The notes: a model not told the origin generated them from the letters alone. DNA of 64,000 nt from a virus (IMGVR_UViG_3300042945_001299:1-64000), one strand, 5' to 3'. Counted from the first letter of the stretch, positions 29,309 to 37,673 are shown. A program made the numbers and translations.

Positions 29309-29338
29309 AAGGAGAGGGAAACCTCTCCTTTGTTGTTT
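29309..29338 (+). terminator. Intrinsic terminator
   Basis: AAGGAGAGG-GAAA-CCTCTCCTT, a perfect 9-base stem with a GNRA-type loop, then TGTTGTTT. A late promoter starts at 29339. Confidence 0.85.
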
Positions 29339-29346
29339 CATAAATA
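29339..29346 (+). promoter_or_regulatory. Late promoter (CATAAATA)
   Basis: Directly follows the terminator, 20 bases before the ATG at 29367, with CGGAGG between. Confidence 0.7.
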
Positions 29347-29366
29347 AATCGGAGGATTCATCTGAG

Positions 29367-29927
29367 ATGGCCGATTCTTTAACATCAAGCATCACTCGCG
29401 TTCTTTTGGAAAGCAATGACCCCGATCTATCGGGGAAGTATACATTGTTCACTCTTTATTCAGACAACACTTCTGTATTGCACATCTTTGAGGATAGGGA
29501 AACCTTTGAAGCCATGAAATACAAGTTTACATCAAACGACGGCATCAAGCGTCTTGGCGCATCGAAACTACCAGAGAACACGACTTTCAAGAAACTTTCA
29601 GAATCAATAGAGCGCAAGTTCAATGTGCCGAAGGAAACAATCTCAGTTCGGACACACGAACCAGCACGACGAGAGGAACCACAGCACAGACAGGTTGTGA
29701 ATGAAATGCCAAGGGCTTCGAAGCCACAGCAGAAGACACCCAAGGCTGGCTCTGTTCTGGAGGGTGTCCTGAACGGCAGAGAAAGATTCAGAAACCAACC
29801 AATGCAGGGGATGCCCACGACACAGCCAGAGAGGACGGAGCCTACAATCAACTCCTTCCGCCCCGCAACGAATCAAAAGATCGACCTATCAAAACTCAAC
29901 AATGGCGACAGGCCAATGCTAGGATAA
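29367..29927 (+). CDS. Hypothetical protein, possible prohead-processed
   Basis: 186 residues. The N-terminal SSITRVLLESND carries a Leu-Leu-Glu|Ser site. A globular region (20-110) is followed by a disordered Pro/Gln/Arg-rich tail. CGGAGG lies 10 bases upstream of the ATG. Not recognised. Confidence 0.65.
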   Translation: MADSLTSSITRVLLESNDPDLSGKYTLFTLYSDNTSVLHIFEDRETFEAMKYKFTSNDGIKRLGASKLPENTTFKKLSESIERKFNVPKETISVRTHEPARREEPQHRQVVNEMPRASKPQQKTPKAGSVLEGVLNGRERFRNQPMQGMPTTQPERTEPTINSFRPATNQKIDLSKLNNGDRPMLG

Positions 29928-29932
29928 GACAC

Positions 29933-30400
29933 ATGGCTGAAAAGAAAGAAACAAGCAAGGACGAGAAGGACAGCAACGAGAAGAACTACCTTGTTCGGTA
30001 CAGGTTGCCTGGTGAAAAGGGCAGAAGCCCACGCAAGGTCGTGATTCAGGCTTTGAACCAATCAGATGCCAAGAGGACGGCACTCGCGACCATACCAAGC
30101 GCAGAGATCGTCGGTGGTCCAAAGGAACTCAGCGAGGGCGTAATGGACTTCGCTGGGCGTGTCGGCAAGTTCATGTCTCGTTGCGCTGGAAAGATGTGCC
30201 TTGCATATGCAAAGACACCCGTGAATGCGCGTGTCGGTACTTTGTCTCAGATTCGCAAGTTGGCAACCAGAGAGATTGCCAAGGGAACAGGCGAGAGGCT
30301 TGTCCGTGCTGGTGGCGGTGTGCCAGAAAAGGTTCGTCTCACCATAAAGAACACATCTTCGAAGAAAAAATCAACCAGATCACCGCGCAAGAGGAAGTAA
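29933..30400 (+). CDS. Basic hypothetical protein
   Basis: 155 residues. A charged N-terminus and YLVRYRLPGEKGRSPRKVV precede a middle with ALATIPSAEIVGG and a basic Ser/Lys tail (KKKSTRSPRKRK). Begins 5 bases after the previous stop. Probably a DNA-binding or internal head protein; not recognised. Confidence 0.6.
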   Translation: MAEKKETSKDEKDSNEKNYLVRYRLPGEKGRSPRKVVIQALNQSDAKRTALATIPSAEIVGGPKELSEGVMDFAGRVGKFMSRCAGKMCLAYAKTPVNARVGTLSQIRKLATREIAKGTGERLVRAGGGVPEKVRLTIKNTSSKKKSTRSPRKRK

Positions 30401-30403
30401 ACT

Positions 30404-31756
30404 ATGGCCAGTACAGCGGGTCTTGCCACATGGAAGAAGTACTTTGAGGGTAAGGGAGATGTTCCTGTAGTTCTGAAAAAGGCCACAACACTCAAGCCAG
30501 TTGGCAAACACACAGCGGTATCTCTCCGCGAAGGAGATACCGTGACCTTGAAATCCCTCAAGAACGAGAAGGAATATCTCTCCTACGCAGGGGGTAGGAC
30601 GGGACCAAAGGTTGTTGCGTGGATTCCAGTCGAATACAAAAACAAAGAATATCTCTGCACCATAGAGAATATGTCAAAGCCATCCAAAACTGGCAGAATA
30701 GATCTGAAGTTGCAGACCAGCAACATGTTGAGCAAGGCAACAATCACCAAACTCGACATTTTTGGTGATAAGAATGTGGCGTGTGCTGTGTTCAACAAAA
30801 CATCGGAACTTACCGAGTCTTGCAATGCTTATATCAGAACGAACAAGTTGTTGGACAAGAACAAGAACTTCAAGAAATCTCTAGAAAAATATTTCGACGG
30901 AGACAACCACACAAAGATTGAATGGATAGGTGCCATAGACGATGGAGAGATAGCAGAGTTCAAGTATCTTGGTGAAGTTTGCATTGGTATAATACTTCTT
31001 GAAAACAAAACAGCACAAGCCATATCTGGAGTAAATCCATTTGTAGGGAAAAAAGTCAAGAGAATGATCTACCCCTTGTCCGAATCCTTCAAAGGAGCGG
31101 ATGCCATAGCAGAAACAAGAGATGGGGACATGATTCCATTGTCCTTGAAAGCGGGTACTGGTGCGGCAGCAAGTTTCTTTGGAAACCTGTATCCAATCGT
31201 GACAAAGAGTAAGAAATACAGACCAGACGGAAGCGTGATCAAAAAGATATGGGAAGCAGCCACCAACATAGGTGCAACTGAAAAAGATGCGAAGAAGATC
31301 ATATACGAATATGGCATAAGAAACATCCTTGGCTTGGGAAAGTCCAAGATAGGCAACACATACAAAGTGTTCGAAGAGTTCAAGAAGTACGACAAGATGT
31401 CTCAGTATTCACCAGATGTCCGTGTTGTTTATTCGGCATTGGAGAAGAAGATGAAAGAACTCGGTGATGAGGTTGCCTTGGCCAGACTTGACGCATCCAC
31501 AACCGTTTTCTTCTGCAAGAATATGGCAAATGAGTTCAATGCCGACCCAAAAAGCATAGATGCTGCGTTGACTGCACTGGGAGAAAAGAACTTCTATCAG
31601 ATAAACTTGGATGTAAAATCAGTAAAATCGGGATCTTTGAAGTTTACTGCCACCAAAGTGCCTGGTGATATTGCATCGTTCAAGATGATAGGAACAAAAT
31701 CCGCATACACGAATATCGATGCGTCTCAGGGAACATTGAACTACATCTTGTCCTAA
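30404..31756 (+). CDS. 450-residue hypothetical protein
   Basis: A well-formed α/β protein without tag, signal or membrane span. SLREGDTVTLKS and KTGRIDLKLQTSNML occur in the N-terminal third. It lies between basic late genes and the RuvC-like nuclease. Somewhat AT-richer than its neighbours. I do not recognise the family; a nuclease or structural role cannot be judged from motifs. Confidence 0.6.
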   Translation: MASTAGLATWKKYFEGKGDVPVVLKKATTLKPVGKHTAVSLREGDTVTLKSLKNEKEYLSYAGGRTGPKVVAWIPVEYKNKEYLCTIENMSKPSKTGRIDLKLQTSNMLSKATITKLDIFGDKNVACAVFNKTSELTESCNAYIRTNKLLDKNKNFKKSLEKYFDGDNHTKIEWIGAIDDGEIAEFKYLGEVCIGIILLENKTAQAISGVNPFVGKKVKRMIYPLSESFKGADAIAETRDGDMIPLSLKAGTGAAASFFGNLYPIVTKSKKYRPDGSVIKKIWEAATNIGATEKDAKKIIYEYGIRNILGLGKSKIGNTYKVFEEFKKYDKMSQYSPDVRVVYSALEKKMKELGDEVALARLDASTTVFFCKNMANEFNADPKSIDAALTALGEKNFYQINLDVKSVKSGSLKFTATKVPGDIASFKMIGTKSAYTNIDASQGTLNYILS

Positions 31757-31759
31757 ATA
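31753..31759 (+). promoter_or_regulatory. Late promoter box abutting a start codon
   Basis: CTAAATA ends 8 bases before the ATG at 31767, and no ribosome binding site lies between. Same leaderless geometry as at 23974. Confidence 0.6.
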
Positions 31760-31766
31760 CTCTTGC

Positions 31767-32342
31767 ATGGGACATGAACTCCACAGCATCGCGGGAATCG
31801 ACTACTCTCTCTGTGGTCCTTGCATCTGCGTCTTCGAAGGCGGTGGAAGATTCTCCTTCGATGACTGCTGCTTCTATTTCCTCACCGATACCAAGAAGTA
31901 TGCCAAGGTCTTCATGGGAAACATTCATGGAGAGTTGTTCTCCGAATGGGAAGAGGACATGGAGAGGTATCAGAGCATTGCTGATTGGGCAATAGACATT
32001 CTCAAGGATGTCAAGCAAGTCGCCCTAGAAGGCTATGCGTACTCGGCAACGGGCAAGGTGTTTCATATCGCTGAGAACACTGGCGTACTGAAGTACAAGT
32101 TGTTCCAAGAGAGCATACCCGTCACCATCATCCCACCCACAGAGGTGAAGAAGTTTGGTTGTGGCAAGGGAAACGGGGACAAAGCCGCCATGCATGAGGC
32201 ATTCCTGAAGGAAACTGGCATAGACCTCAAGTCTATCATGACACCCGACAAGAGAGATGTTGCATCTCCAGTGTCAGATGTGATAGATGCCTACTACATC
32301 TGCAAGAAGATTCACAGCGAGATTCTTCTCTCCGCTATTTGA
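31767..32342 (+). CDS. RuvC-like Holliday junction resolvase/RNase H fold nuclease
   Basis: 191 residues. IAGIDYSLCGP near the start gives the first catalytic Asp in strand 1, VALEGYAYS (about 89-97) the Glu of strand 4, and VSDVIDAYYICK (about 171-182) the C-terminal Asp residues. This order is that of the RuvC/RNase H superfamily and of resolvase-like proteins in T4-related phages. Likely trims or resolves DNA before packaging. It ends 8 bases into the convergent membrane-protein gene. Confidence 0.65.
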   Translation: MGHELHSIAGIDYSLCGPCICVFEGGGRFSFDDCCFYFLTDTKKYAKVFMGNIHGELFSEWEEDMERYQSIADWAIDILKDVKQVALEGYAYSATGKVFHIAENTGVLKYKLFQESIPVTIIPPTEVKKFGCGKGNGDKAAMHEAFLKETGIDLKSIMTPDKRDVASPVSDVIDAYYICKKIHSEILLSAI

Positions 32343-33204
32343 CCAACTTTGAGCGGATTTCCTTGACGAGCCTCTGAGTGGATTGCTTCTGAACCTTCTT
32401 GGCAATACCATCGTCACCGAAGATCTTGATCTTTGCCTCTTCGGGAATCTCGGTCTTGATGTCCTCAAGCAACTTGACATTGTCTGCGACTGCTTCTTCC
32501 GTCTTCTTGTTCCTGAAGATGAAGTAGCCAACTGAAATCGCAGATGCGAGGAATCCGATTATGAATACCACAAGACCAACCGTGGCGATCTCCTGATAGT
32601 AGTATTGGTTTGCTGCTGCAAGACCAACGGAAACAAATCCCGCGCACAGGATGATTCCACCGATGACCCTGTGAAAGTATGCCACGATCATTCCTGCCAC
32701 GATCATTGCAAACCCAACCATCCAGAAGATTCTCACAATCTTCTGAATCTCTGCGGTCGATGCTGCGACGAGATCGTCGTACTTCTTCTTCCAATCGCTG
32801 TTGGTGTTCTCAAGTTGCTCAATCTGCTCAAGAAGAGGCTGCACATTCTCGGCAGAAAGATCCTTCTGCACCATGTCAACTTCCTTCTGTATTGAGATGG
32901 AGGCATTCTCCACCTTGTTGCTCTCGACAACTATCTTGCTTGCCTCTTCGGCAACCACTGGATCTTCGGTCTTGTCCTTGATGACGGTGGCAGATTGAGT
33001 GATCGCGGCAGATGACTGCTGAATCTCCTGAGCAGTTGTCTTGACGATTTCGTTGGACTCGGTCACCTTCTTGACATCGTCATATACAATGGTTGCTACG
33101 GGAGTCGCTGGCTTCTCGACCTTTGGAGCCGATGTGCATTTTGCACCGATCATCATTATTCCCATCGAAAGGATCAGTGCGATTCTTTTCATTGTGCTGT
33201 TCAT
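32335..33204 (-). CDS. Membrane protein with signal, coiled coil and three spans
   Basis: 289 residues. The N-terminus MNSTMKRIALILSMGIMMIG then AKC is a signal peptide or atypical lipobox. Residues 40-150 are coiled coil (VKKVTESNEIVKTTAQEIQQ and later). Three hydrophobic segments follow (about 165-185, 192-212, 218-240), then a charged tail. The ATGA overlap with the upstream gene fixes the start at 33204. An envelope-spanning protein for lysis or superinfection exclusion is possible. Confidence 0.65.
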   Translation of the reverse strand: MNSTMKRIALILSMGIMMIGAKCTSAPKVEKPATPVATIVYDDVKKVTESNEIVKTTAQEIQQSSAAITQSATVIKDKTEDPVVAEEASKIVVESNKVENASISIQKEVDMVQKDLSAENVQPLLEQIEQLENTNSDWKKKYDDLVAASTAEIQKIVRIFWMVGFAMIVAGMIVAYFHRVIGGIILCAGFVSVGLAAANQYYYQEIATVGLVVFIIGFLASAISVGYFIFRNKKTEEAVADNVKLLEDIKTEIPEEAKIKIFGDDGIAKKVQKQSTQRLVKEIRSKLVK

Positions 33205-34214
33205 TCCCTCACCATCGACTTTCTTCGCTTCATGGATTTTGCTCTCTTGCGATTTGCTGCTGCCCTCTTCTTCTTGGACTTCCTCGCAGACTTCTTTGCT
33301 TGCCTTGAGCGACGAGCCTTCTCTGCTCCACCCATCTTTATGCAAGCCTTCCCGCCCTTCTTCGCGAGTTTCTGTCCCTCTGGACACTTGAAGACTATCT
33401 TCTTCTTTCCACCACGAATGACGATCTTGCGCTTTGCTCCCTCGGCAAGCATCTCAAGTTCCTCGGATGGAATGAGCGATAGCACCTGATCGACGCTGAT
33501 GTCCTCGACACCATACACCACATAATGGGTTTCCATCAGCGATGTGTTTGCGATGTCAAGCGAGAGTTTCATGCCAACATCTTCGTTCGTCTGCTCTTGT
33601 CCCTTGCTGAACCTTGGATTTGCAAAGTTCCTTGCGGGGAATCCGCCTGGCCCTTCGCGCACCATCTTCACTTGAACTGCCTTCTTCCCCTTGCCCATCG
33701 TGGAGACGAGACCTTCGTGTTCCTCGCCACCATGGGTGCCGATGTCGAACTGATGTCCATGCTCCTTGAACTGATCAAGCATGTGGTGCTTTGCCTGATT
33801 TATGTGGTGATGTGCCTGGAACATGGCATGAAAGTGATGTGCATTGGAATCTATCTCGCCATGCAGGGCAGTGAGTGCCTTGGCACGACCCTTCTCGCTC
33901 TTGTTCGTCTTGTGTACGAACTTCTGCGCGTGTGCCTTGAGTCCTTCGACGCTTCTATCGCCAGTTGTTCGTGCTGCGGTGTTCGAATACTGCCTGACGA
34001 TGCCGTGAAGTCTCTTGTTGCCAACCAACTTGCGGGAGAACTCATGTACCTCTGGTGTCAGGTGCTTATGTGCAGCGGCGAGATGCTTCTTGATAGCGGC
34101 ATCTCTCTTTGCAGACAAGGATAGTTTGGTTGTCTTCCTGATGGCAAGATCGGGAGCATGAATGCCCTCTCCCTGCAACTGAGAAACATCTGGGTGGCTA
34201 GTGATCTTTTTCAT
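33201..34214 (-). CDS. DUF6267-like protein, C-terminal part
   Basis: 337 residues. His-rich helices (HFHAMFQAHHHINQAKHHML) and a GLVSTMGKGKKAVQVKMVRE segment with GFPARNFANPRFSKG continue the DUF6267-type architecture begun in the upstream gene. The last 60 residues are very basic (KKSARKSKKKRAAANRKRAK). ATGA overlap on both sides implies coupled translation with the first half at 34211 and with the membrane protein downstream. Confidence 0.6.
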   Translation of the reverse strand: MKKITSHPDVSQLQGEGIHAPDLAIRKTTKLSLSAKRDAAIKKHLAAAHKHLTPEVHEFSRKLVGNKRLHGIVRQYSNTAARTTGDRSVEGLKAHAQKFVHKTNKSEKGRAKALTALHGEIDSNAHHFHAMFQAHHHINQAKHHMLDQFKEHGHQFDIGTHGGEEHEGLVSTMGKGKKAVQVKMVREGPGGFPARNFANPRFSKGQEQTNEDVGMKLSLDIANTSLMETHYVVYGVEDISVDQVLSLIPSEELEMLAEGAKRKIVIRGGKKKIVFKCPEGQKLAKKGGKACIKMGGAEKARRSRQAKKSARKSKKKRAAANRKRAKSMKRRKSMVRE

Positions 34215-34990
34215 GCCTTTGCTCCTGGCTTTGGAAGAGCATATTGCGAATGTGCTGCTAGTGTGAGTTTCTTTCCACTCTTGACCTTGTATGTGATTGT
34301 GTTTGGCTTTGCCGTGGTCTGATTCTCACCATCTGCCTCATGATGCACAAGGTCTGCCTGAAACGCATGACCTGGCTTGATGTTCATGGTCTTGACATGA
34401 TGAAGGAGAGGGACAAGGTGCTTGACATAGTGTTCCTTGCCAGTTGCATGAACATCCTCTGGTGTCTTGAAGACATGCTCGACCTGTCCATGCTTTGACT
34501 TGACGAAATGGGTTCCATCATGCTCCTTGCCTACCACGACACTCATTCCACCATCGACCTTGAGAGAAGGTTCATGCCCCTTGGTGTGCTTTCCCTTGAA
34601 CCTTTGATGCATGGCAGTCATGTGCCTGAGTGCCTCGCTTGGGTTTCCGTGATAGATCATGTCTCCTACATGCTCAAGGTGTCCAGTGAATGGCTTCGCC
34701 TTCTTTGCTGGCTTCGTTGGCTTCTTCTGCGTTGCTTCGAATATCGGTGCTTTCTTCTTCTTTCTTCGCCAGACTCCCTTGCCGAACTCCTTTTGGCTGT
34801 ACTTTGGCGAAACAGGCTCGCCATTGGAGACCATTGCAATGCCAGGAGCAGATGCCGTGTTTGCAACTTCCTCGTCAAGCAGGATCTCAAGGATGTCCAT
34901 CTTGTCCTGATCCTCAAGTGCCTCGGACATCAGCCTTCGGGCTTCCTCGCTCAGGTTTTGTCTCATGAAGTTCTGGTATGTCTGATTCAT
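34211..34990 (-). CDS. DUF6267-like protein, N-terminal part with KxDG motif
   Basis: 259 residues. The N-terminus (NQTYQNFMRQNLSEEARRLM) resembles a head tag. SLKVDGGMSVVVGKEHDGTH (about 142-161) contains Lys-x-Asp-Gly, as in nucleotidyltransferases of the ligase fold. HAFQADLVHHE and NTITYKVKSGKKL follow in an order recalling ligase motifs III to V. Related T4-like phage proteins (DUF6267) carry both halves in one chain of about 600 residues; here the chain is split at the ATGA. Enzyme activity is unproven. Confidence 0.6.
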   Translation of the reverse strand: MNQTYQNFMRQNLSEEARRLMSEALEDQDKMDILEILLDEEVANTASAPGIAMVSNGEPVSPKYSQKEFGKGVWRRKKKKAPIFEATQKKPTKPAKKAKPFTGHLEHVGDMIYHGNPSEALRHMTAMHQRFKGKHTKGHEPSLKVDGGMSVVVGKEHDGTHFVKSKHGQVEHVFKTPEDVHATGKEHYVKHLVPLLHHVKTMNIKPGHAFQADLVHHEADGENQTTAKPNTITYKVKSGKKLTLAAHSQYALPKPGAKA

Positions 34991-35364
34991 ATTTTCCTCA
35001 GTTCCTGCAAAAGGGAATCTTCCATGGGTATTGTGGCAATGTCGGCCTCTGGTATTTCATGACGAAGCACATTCAGATAATACAGGAATGTCTTGAGCCT
35101 TGGATGAAACTTCTCCTCCATCCTGTGAAACAATATCCTGTTTCCAACCTCTATCCCAAACACATTCGTCATTATGATGAGATGGTTCAGTATCAGCCTG
35201 TTCCTCTGACCCATGTCTCCCTCATCGCGATTCATCAATCTCTTCAGATACTTGATCCTGTCTATATCCTCATAGAACTCCTCAAGCGAGGAGCATTGCG
35301 GATTGTCATAGTGTTCAAGTGCGAAGGTCAGAAAGTCTTCATCACGAATACGGTTGTCCGACAT
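34987..35364 (-). CDS. DUF7207-like T4-type phage protein
   Basis: 125 residues. RDEDFLTFALEHYDNPQCSS, then EEFYEDIDRIKYLKRLM and RLILNHLIIMTNVFGIE, matches a conserved small family in T4-like phages (DUF7207) of unknown role. The downstream start overlaps as ATGA. Weak ribosome binding site. Confidence 0.7.
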   Translation of the reverse strand: MSDNRIRDEDFLTFALEHYDNPQCSSLEEFYEDIDRIKYLKRLMNRDEGDMGQRNRLILNHLIIMTNVFGIEVGNRILFHRMEEKFHPRLKTFLYYLNVLRHEIPEADIATIPMEDSLLQELRKI

Positions 35365-35371
35365 TAGAAAC

Positions 35372-35890
35372 TCAGTCGTGGTTCTTCTTGTCTGTTGTCA
35401 TGTAGAGTTCCGCATCGATCATGTATAGTCCACCAGGAACCAAGGAAGTGCGGATCTTCAACTTTCCATGCATACGGGAACGGAGGAAGATCTCGTCATC
35501 GATGTATGGAGATCCTGAAATTGGATGGTCGCTCTCGCGCCTTCCGTACTGATAGACATTGAATGTGCCGTTTGTGGCATCCTTGACACCGAAATTCATA
35601 TCACCATCGTCCACATGAAGACCAATTGTCTGCAACTGAAGGAATAGGCGGTTCAATCGATCCATTGGATCAAGGTGCTGACCCGTGAGGAATCTCTTGA
35701 TGAATGCATTGATGGTTTGCATGTTCTCTGGCTTCTCGACATAGAACAATGCCCTGTCATCCAACGCAGAGCGGTGGTTTGTGTTGTATGTGGATTCCAA
35801 TAGTGCCTCGACAAGAGTCTGATTCTTGCTCTTGTCAAGAGTGTTTGCGGCAGCATTGGATAATGAGTCTCTGCGAGTGAATGGGTTCAT
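35372..35890 (-). CDS. Hypothetical protein
   Basis: 172 residues. The N-terminus has TLVEALLESTYN with a (Leu)-Leu-Glu|Ser site and the second half is β-rich (DGDMNFGVKDATNGTFNVYQ). CGGAG precedes the ATG. Probably a virion protein; family not recognised. Confidence 0.6.
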   Translation of the reverse strand: MNPFTRRDSLSNAAANTLDKSKNQTLVEALLESTYNTNHRSALDDRALFYVEKPENMQTINAFIKRFLTGQHLDPMDRLNRLFLQLQTIGLHVDDGDMNFGVKDATNGTFNVYQYGRRESDHPISGSPYIDDEIFLRSRMHGKLKIRTSLVPGGLYMIDAELYMTTDKKNHD

Positions 35891-35930
35891 TTGAATCTCC
35901 GTGATTTCGTAAAAGTATGTATAAAGGAAA

Positions 35931-35951
35931 ACAGCGGCAAAAAGCCGCTGT
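35931..35951 (-). terminator. Intrinsic terminator (- strand)
   Basis: ACAGCGGC and GCCGCTGT form a perfect 8-base stem with a 5-base loop. On the - strand TTTTCCTTT follows. It ends the 37-residue gene and insulates the next one. Confidence 0.75.
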
Positions 35952-35978
35952 GTCCCTTAGAGAAGACTTGGTTGTCTA

Positions 35979-36092
35979 TCACTTATTCCAGGGAAGTTTC
36001 TTCGAAACCCAATTCCAGAGTGGGGTGCCGATTGCAGCACCAGCGACAAACATGAGAATGCTCCACCAAGCCGTACCTAGAAAATCTTCCAT
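35979..36092 (-). CDS. 37-residue membrane protein
   Basis: On the - strand AAAGGAGAACCAA precedes an ATG at 36092. One hydrophobic span (GTAWWSILMFVAGAAIGTP) is followed by a Trp/Lys tail (WVSKKLPWNK). Similar tiny membrane proteins occur in T4-like phages. Strong ribosome binding site and a terminator downstream support it. Confidence 0.65.
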   Translation of the reverse strand: MEDFLGTAWWSILMFVAGAAIGTPLWNWVSKKLPWNK

Positions 36093-36169
36093 TTGGTTCT
36101 CCTTTATAAAATGAAACCATGTACCTCTATGTATAGACCCATTCTGAGATTTCCTAAATCGTTGCTTTG

Positions 36170-36176
36170 CTAAATA
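36170..36176 (+). promoter_or_regulatory. Late promoter box (CTAAATA)
   Basis: 16 bases before the ATG at 36193, with AGGAGG between. Confidence 0.65.
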
Positions 36177-36192
36177 TGACAGGAGGATTACT

Positions 36193-36417
36193 ATGGACAG
36201 GACTTACACAGAATCATTTACCATCCCAACGGGTGGATGGACGGGTGGCGCAAGCGGAATCCTAAACGGAACCACAGCAGGAATCACCGCAGATGTTCGC
36301 CTTTGGCGCGACGATTCAGCCACAGCCGCCAGAAGAATCAGCCTTGCACCAGGAGAGATCCTCCCAGTGAAGGTTCGCTATATCAATCACAACTCGACGG
36401 TGACTGGATTCAACTGA
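36193..36417 (+). CDS. Small β-rich virion protein candidate
   Basis: 74 residues, Gly/Thr-rich β pattern (TIPTGGWTGGASGILNGTTA) ending VRYINHNSTVTGFN. Late promoter, AGGAGG and a terminator make a complete single-gene unit. Its end overlaps the convergent nuclease gene by 31 bases. Confidence 0.65.
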   Translation: MDRTYTESFTIPTGGWTGGASGILNGTTAGITADVRLWRDDSATAARRISLAPGEILPVKVRYINHNSTVTGFN

Positions 36418-37064
36418 TACCACTGGTTGTACAACTGAAGAGAACTAAGAAGCCCGGGGACATATTCCACGGGCTTTTTTACGAACTCCTGTAGGACACC
36501 CGTCTCGCAAGCCACAAGAATCACGATCTGCTCGACCTTTCGACCCGTGAGTTCTTGGAACATCAAAGAGTATGCCGTGGCTTGCTGAAAGTAGTTCTTG
36601 ATTCCACTTGGATACTTCTCCCGCGTTGAACCCTTGAAGTCAACAACTGAAAGTTTCCCGTCGTAGTCGCAGATGCAGTCAACTCTGCCAGCGAGTCCTA
36701 CGCTCTCGCTCCACATGTGTTGCTCAAGTGCATAGACATTGTCGATCTTTGTCTCGACATGACTCTTCAGCATTTCATAGAGTTCATTGACATCGGAATG
36801 TTCACAAAGAACAACATCCTCGTTCTTGAGGAGATGTTCCATCATTGAGTGGATGATGTTTCCGCGATCACAGACTCTTTGAGCCTCGCGTGGATTTGCC
36901 CTGCGCCAAATCTCTATGCCATCCTTGCCTTCGAAGCCCGTGACCGTCGTGACAGACGGCAGATGCTTTCCCGAAGGTGTGATGTAGACTCTCCCGTGCT
37001 TATTCTCAAGCACACGGAGTTCAGGAAGATTTAGTTGTGTTGGTTGGTAGTTGTATGTCTTCAA
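36387..37064 (-). CDS. PD-(D/E)XK exonuclease, RecB/MGME1-like
   Basis: 225 residues. LAGRVDCICDYDGKLSVVDF then KGS (about 123-146) gives the catalytic Asp ... Asp-x-Lys core; GNIIHSMMEHLLK (about 68-80) is the upstream helix with His, and YFQQATAYSLMF (about 158-169) the Gln-x-x-x-Tyr motif typical of RecB-like nucleases. Probably processes DNA ends in replication or recombination; near ssb. The last codons overlap the + strand gene and its terminator. Confidence 0.8.
   Translation of the reverse strand: MKTYNYQPTQLNLPELRVLENKHGRVYITPSGKHLPSVTTVTGFEGKDGIEIWRRANPREAQRVCDRGNIIHSMMEHLLKNEDVVLCEHSDVNELYEMLKSHVETKIDNVYALEQHMWSESVGLAGRVDCICDYDGKLSVVDFKGSTREKYPSGIKNYFQQATAYSLMFQELTGRKVEQIVILVACETGVLQEFVKKPVEYVPGLLSSLQLYNQWYQLNPVTVEL
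36450..36480 (+). terminator. Intrinsic terminator (+ strand)
   Basis: AAGCCCG and CGGGCTT with a 15-base loop, followed by TTTT. It lies inside the coding end of the opposite-strand nuclease. Confidence 0.75.
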
Positions 37065-37367
37065 TCATCTATCCATTTCACAGGGAGGAGTGGGAAAATC
37101 CTTGCTCCTCTTTGATATATCCATGGTCTGACCAGGTGTCTTCACCTTGGTCTTCTTTTCGATATCTTTCTTCTCGGAAATGACTTCCTTGAAGTAAGCC
37201 ACGGTTTCACTTACGCTCATGTTACTATAACGCGCTTCTCTGATGATGTCAACATACTTCTGATTAGAAACTATTGCTTGCCACGGGAGATTCATTCTAT
37301 CGGCACAACGACGAGCAAACTGATAGTCGGACTCATGAGTCTCTGTTAGTTTCTTCTTTTGTGCCAT
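37065..37367 (-). CDS. Small hypothetical protein
   Basis: 100 residues, basic and helical, ending in a Lys/Pro-rich tail. Overlaps the end of the upstream gene by 35 bases and abuts the nuclease gene, so it is cotranscribed. Not recognised. Confidence 0.6.
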   Translation of the reverse strand: MAQKKKLTETHESDYQFARRCADRMNLPWQAIVSNQKYVDIIREARYSNMSVSETVAYFKEVISEKKDIEKKTKVKTPGQTMDISKRSKDFPTPPCEMDR

Positions 37368-37539
37368 TTGTCTTCTTCTTTCTAGTGGGCTTTGGATTCA
37401 GCAACGATGCCTTTTCCTTTTCGTTCAAGCCAAAAAATCCAATGTCGATGAGCATCTTTGTCCTATCCTTCTTCATCTCATCATCGGACGAGAGGATTGC
37501 TTTCAGCGATTCAATCAAATCTTTGTTGCTCTTCTTCAT
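37333..37539 (-). CDS. Small Lys-rich hypothetical protein
   Basis: 68 residues from ATG 37539, preceded by AAGGGT on the - strand. An upstream ATG (37560) would add 7 residues but has no ribosome binding site. GATAAATAA between them could be a late promoter. Highly charged. Not recognised. Confidence 0.5.
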   Translation of the reverse strand: MKKSNKDLIESLKAILSSDDEMKKDRTKMLIDIGFFGLNEKEKASLLNPKPTRKKKTNGTKEETNRDS

Positions 37540-37574
37540 ACCCTTATTTATCCTTGTCATGTTCTGAAATAAAA

Positions 37575-37600
37575 GACACCCCCCATTTCTGAGGGGTGTC
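37575..37600 (-). terminator. Intrinsic terminator for ssb (- strand)
   Basis: GACACCCC and GGGGTGTC form an 8-base stem; on the - strand TTTTATTT follows. The loop resembles that of the hairpin at 46218 (CCCCATTTCTG). Confidence 0.8.
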
Positions 37601-37644
37601 CGGTAGCGAAGTTCCTTGTGCGGGTTAAGTTAGTTCCCGACGCG

Positions 37645-37673
37645 CGGTGAATAGCGTAATCACGCTTGCACCG
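37645..37673 (-). ncRNA. Structured 3' untranslated element of ssb
   Basis: Within 126 non-coding bases after ssb, CGGTG/CACCG encloses GCGT/ACGC, a two-level hairpin on either strand. Possibly an mRNA stability element; no known family recognised. Confidence 0.35.

Noticed and set aside
32335-33387. Longer 350-residue version of the membrane protein
   Set aside because: The first 61 codons are a shadow of the basic tail of the upstream gene; the ATGA junction at 33204 gives a signal-peptide start.
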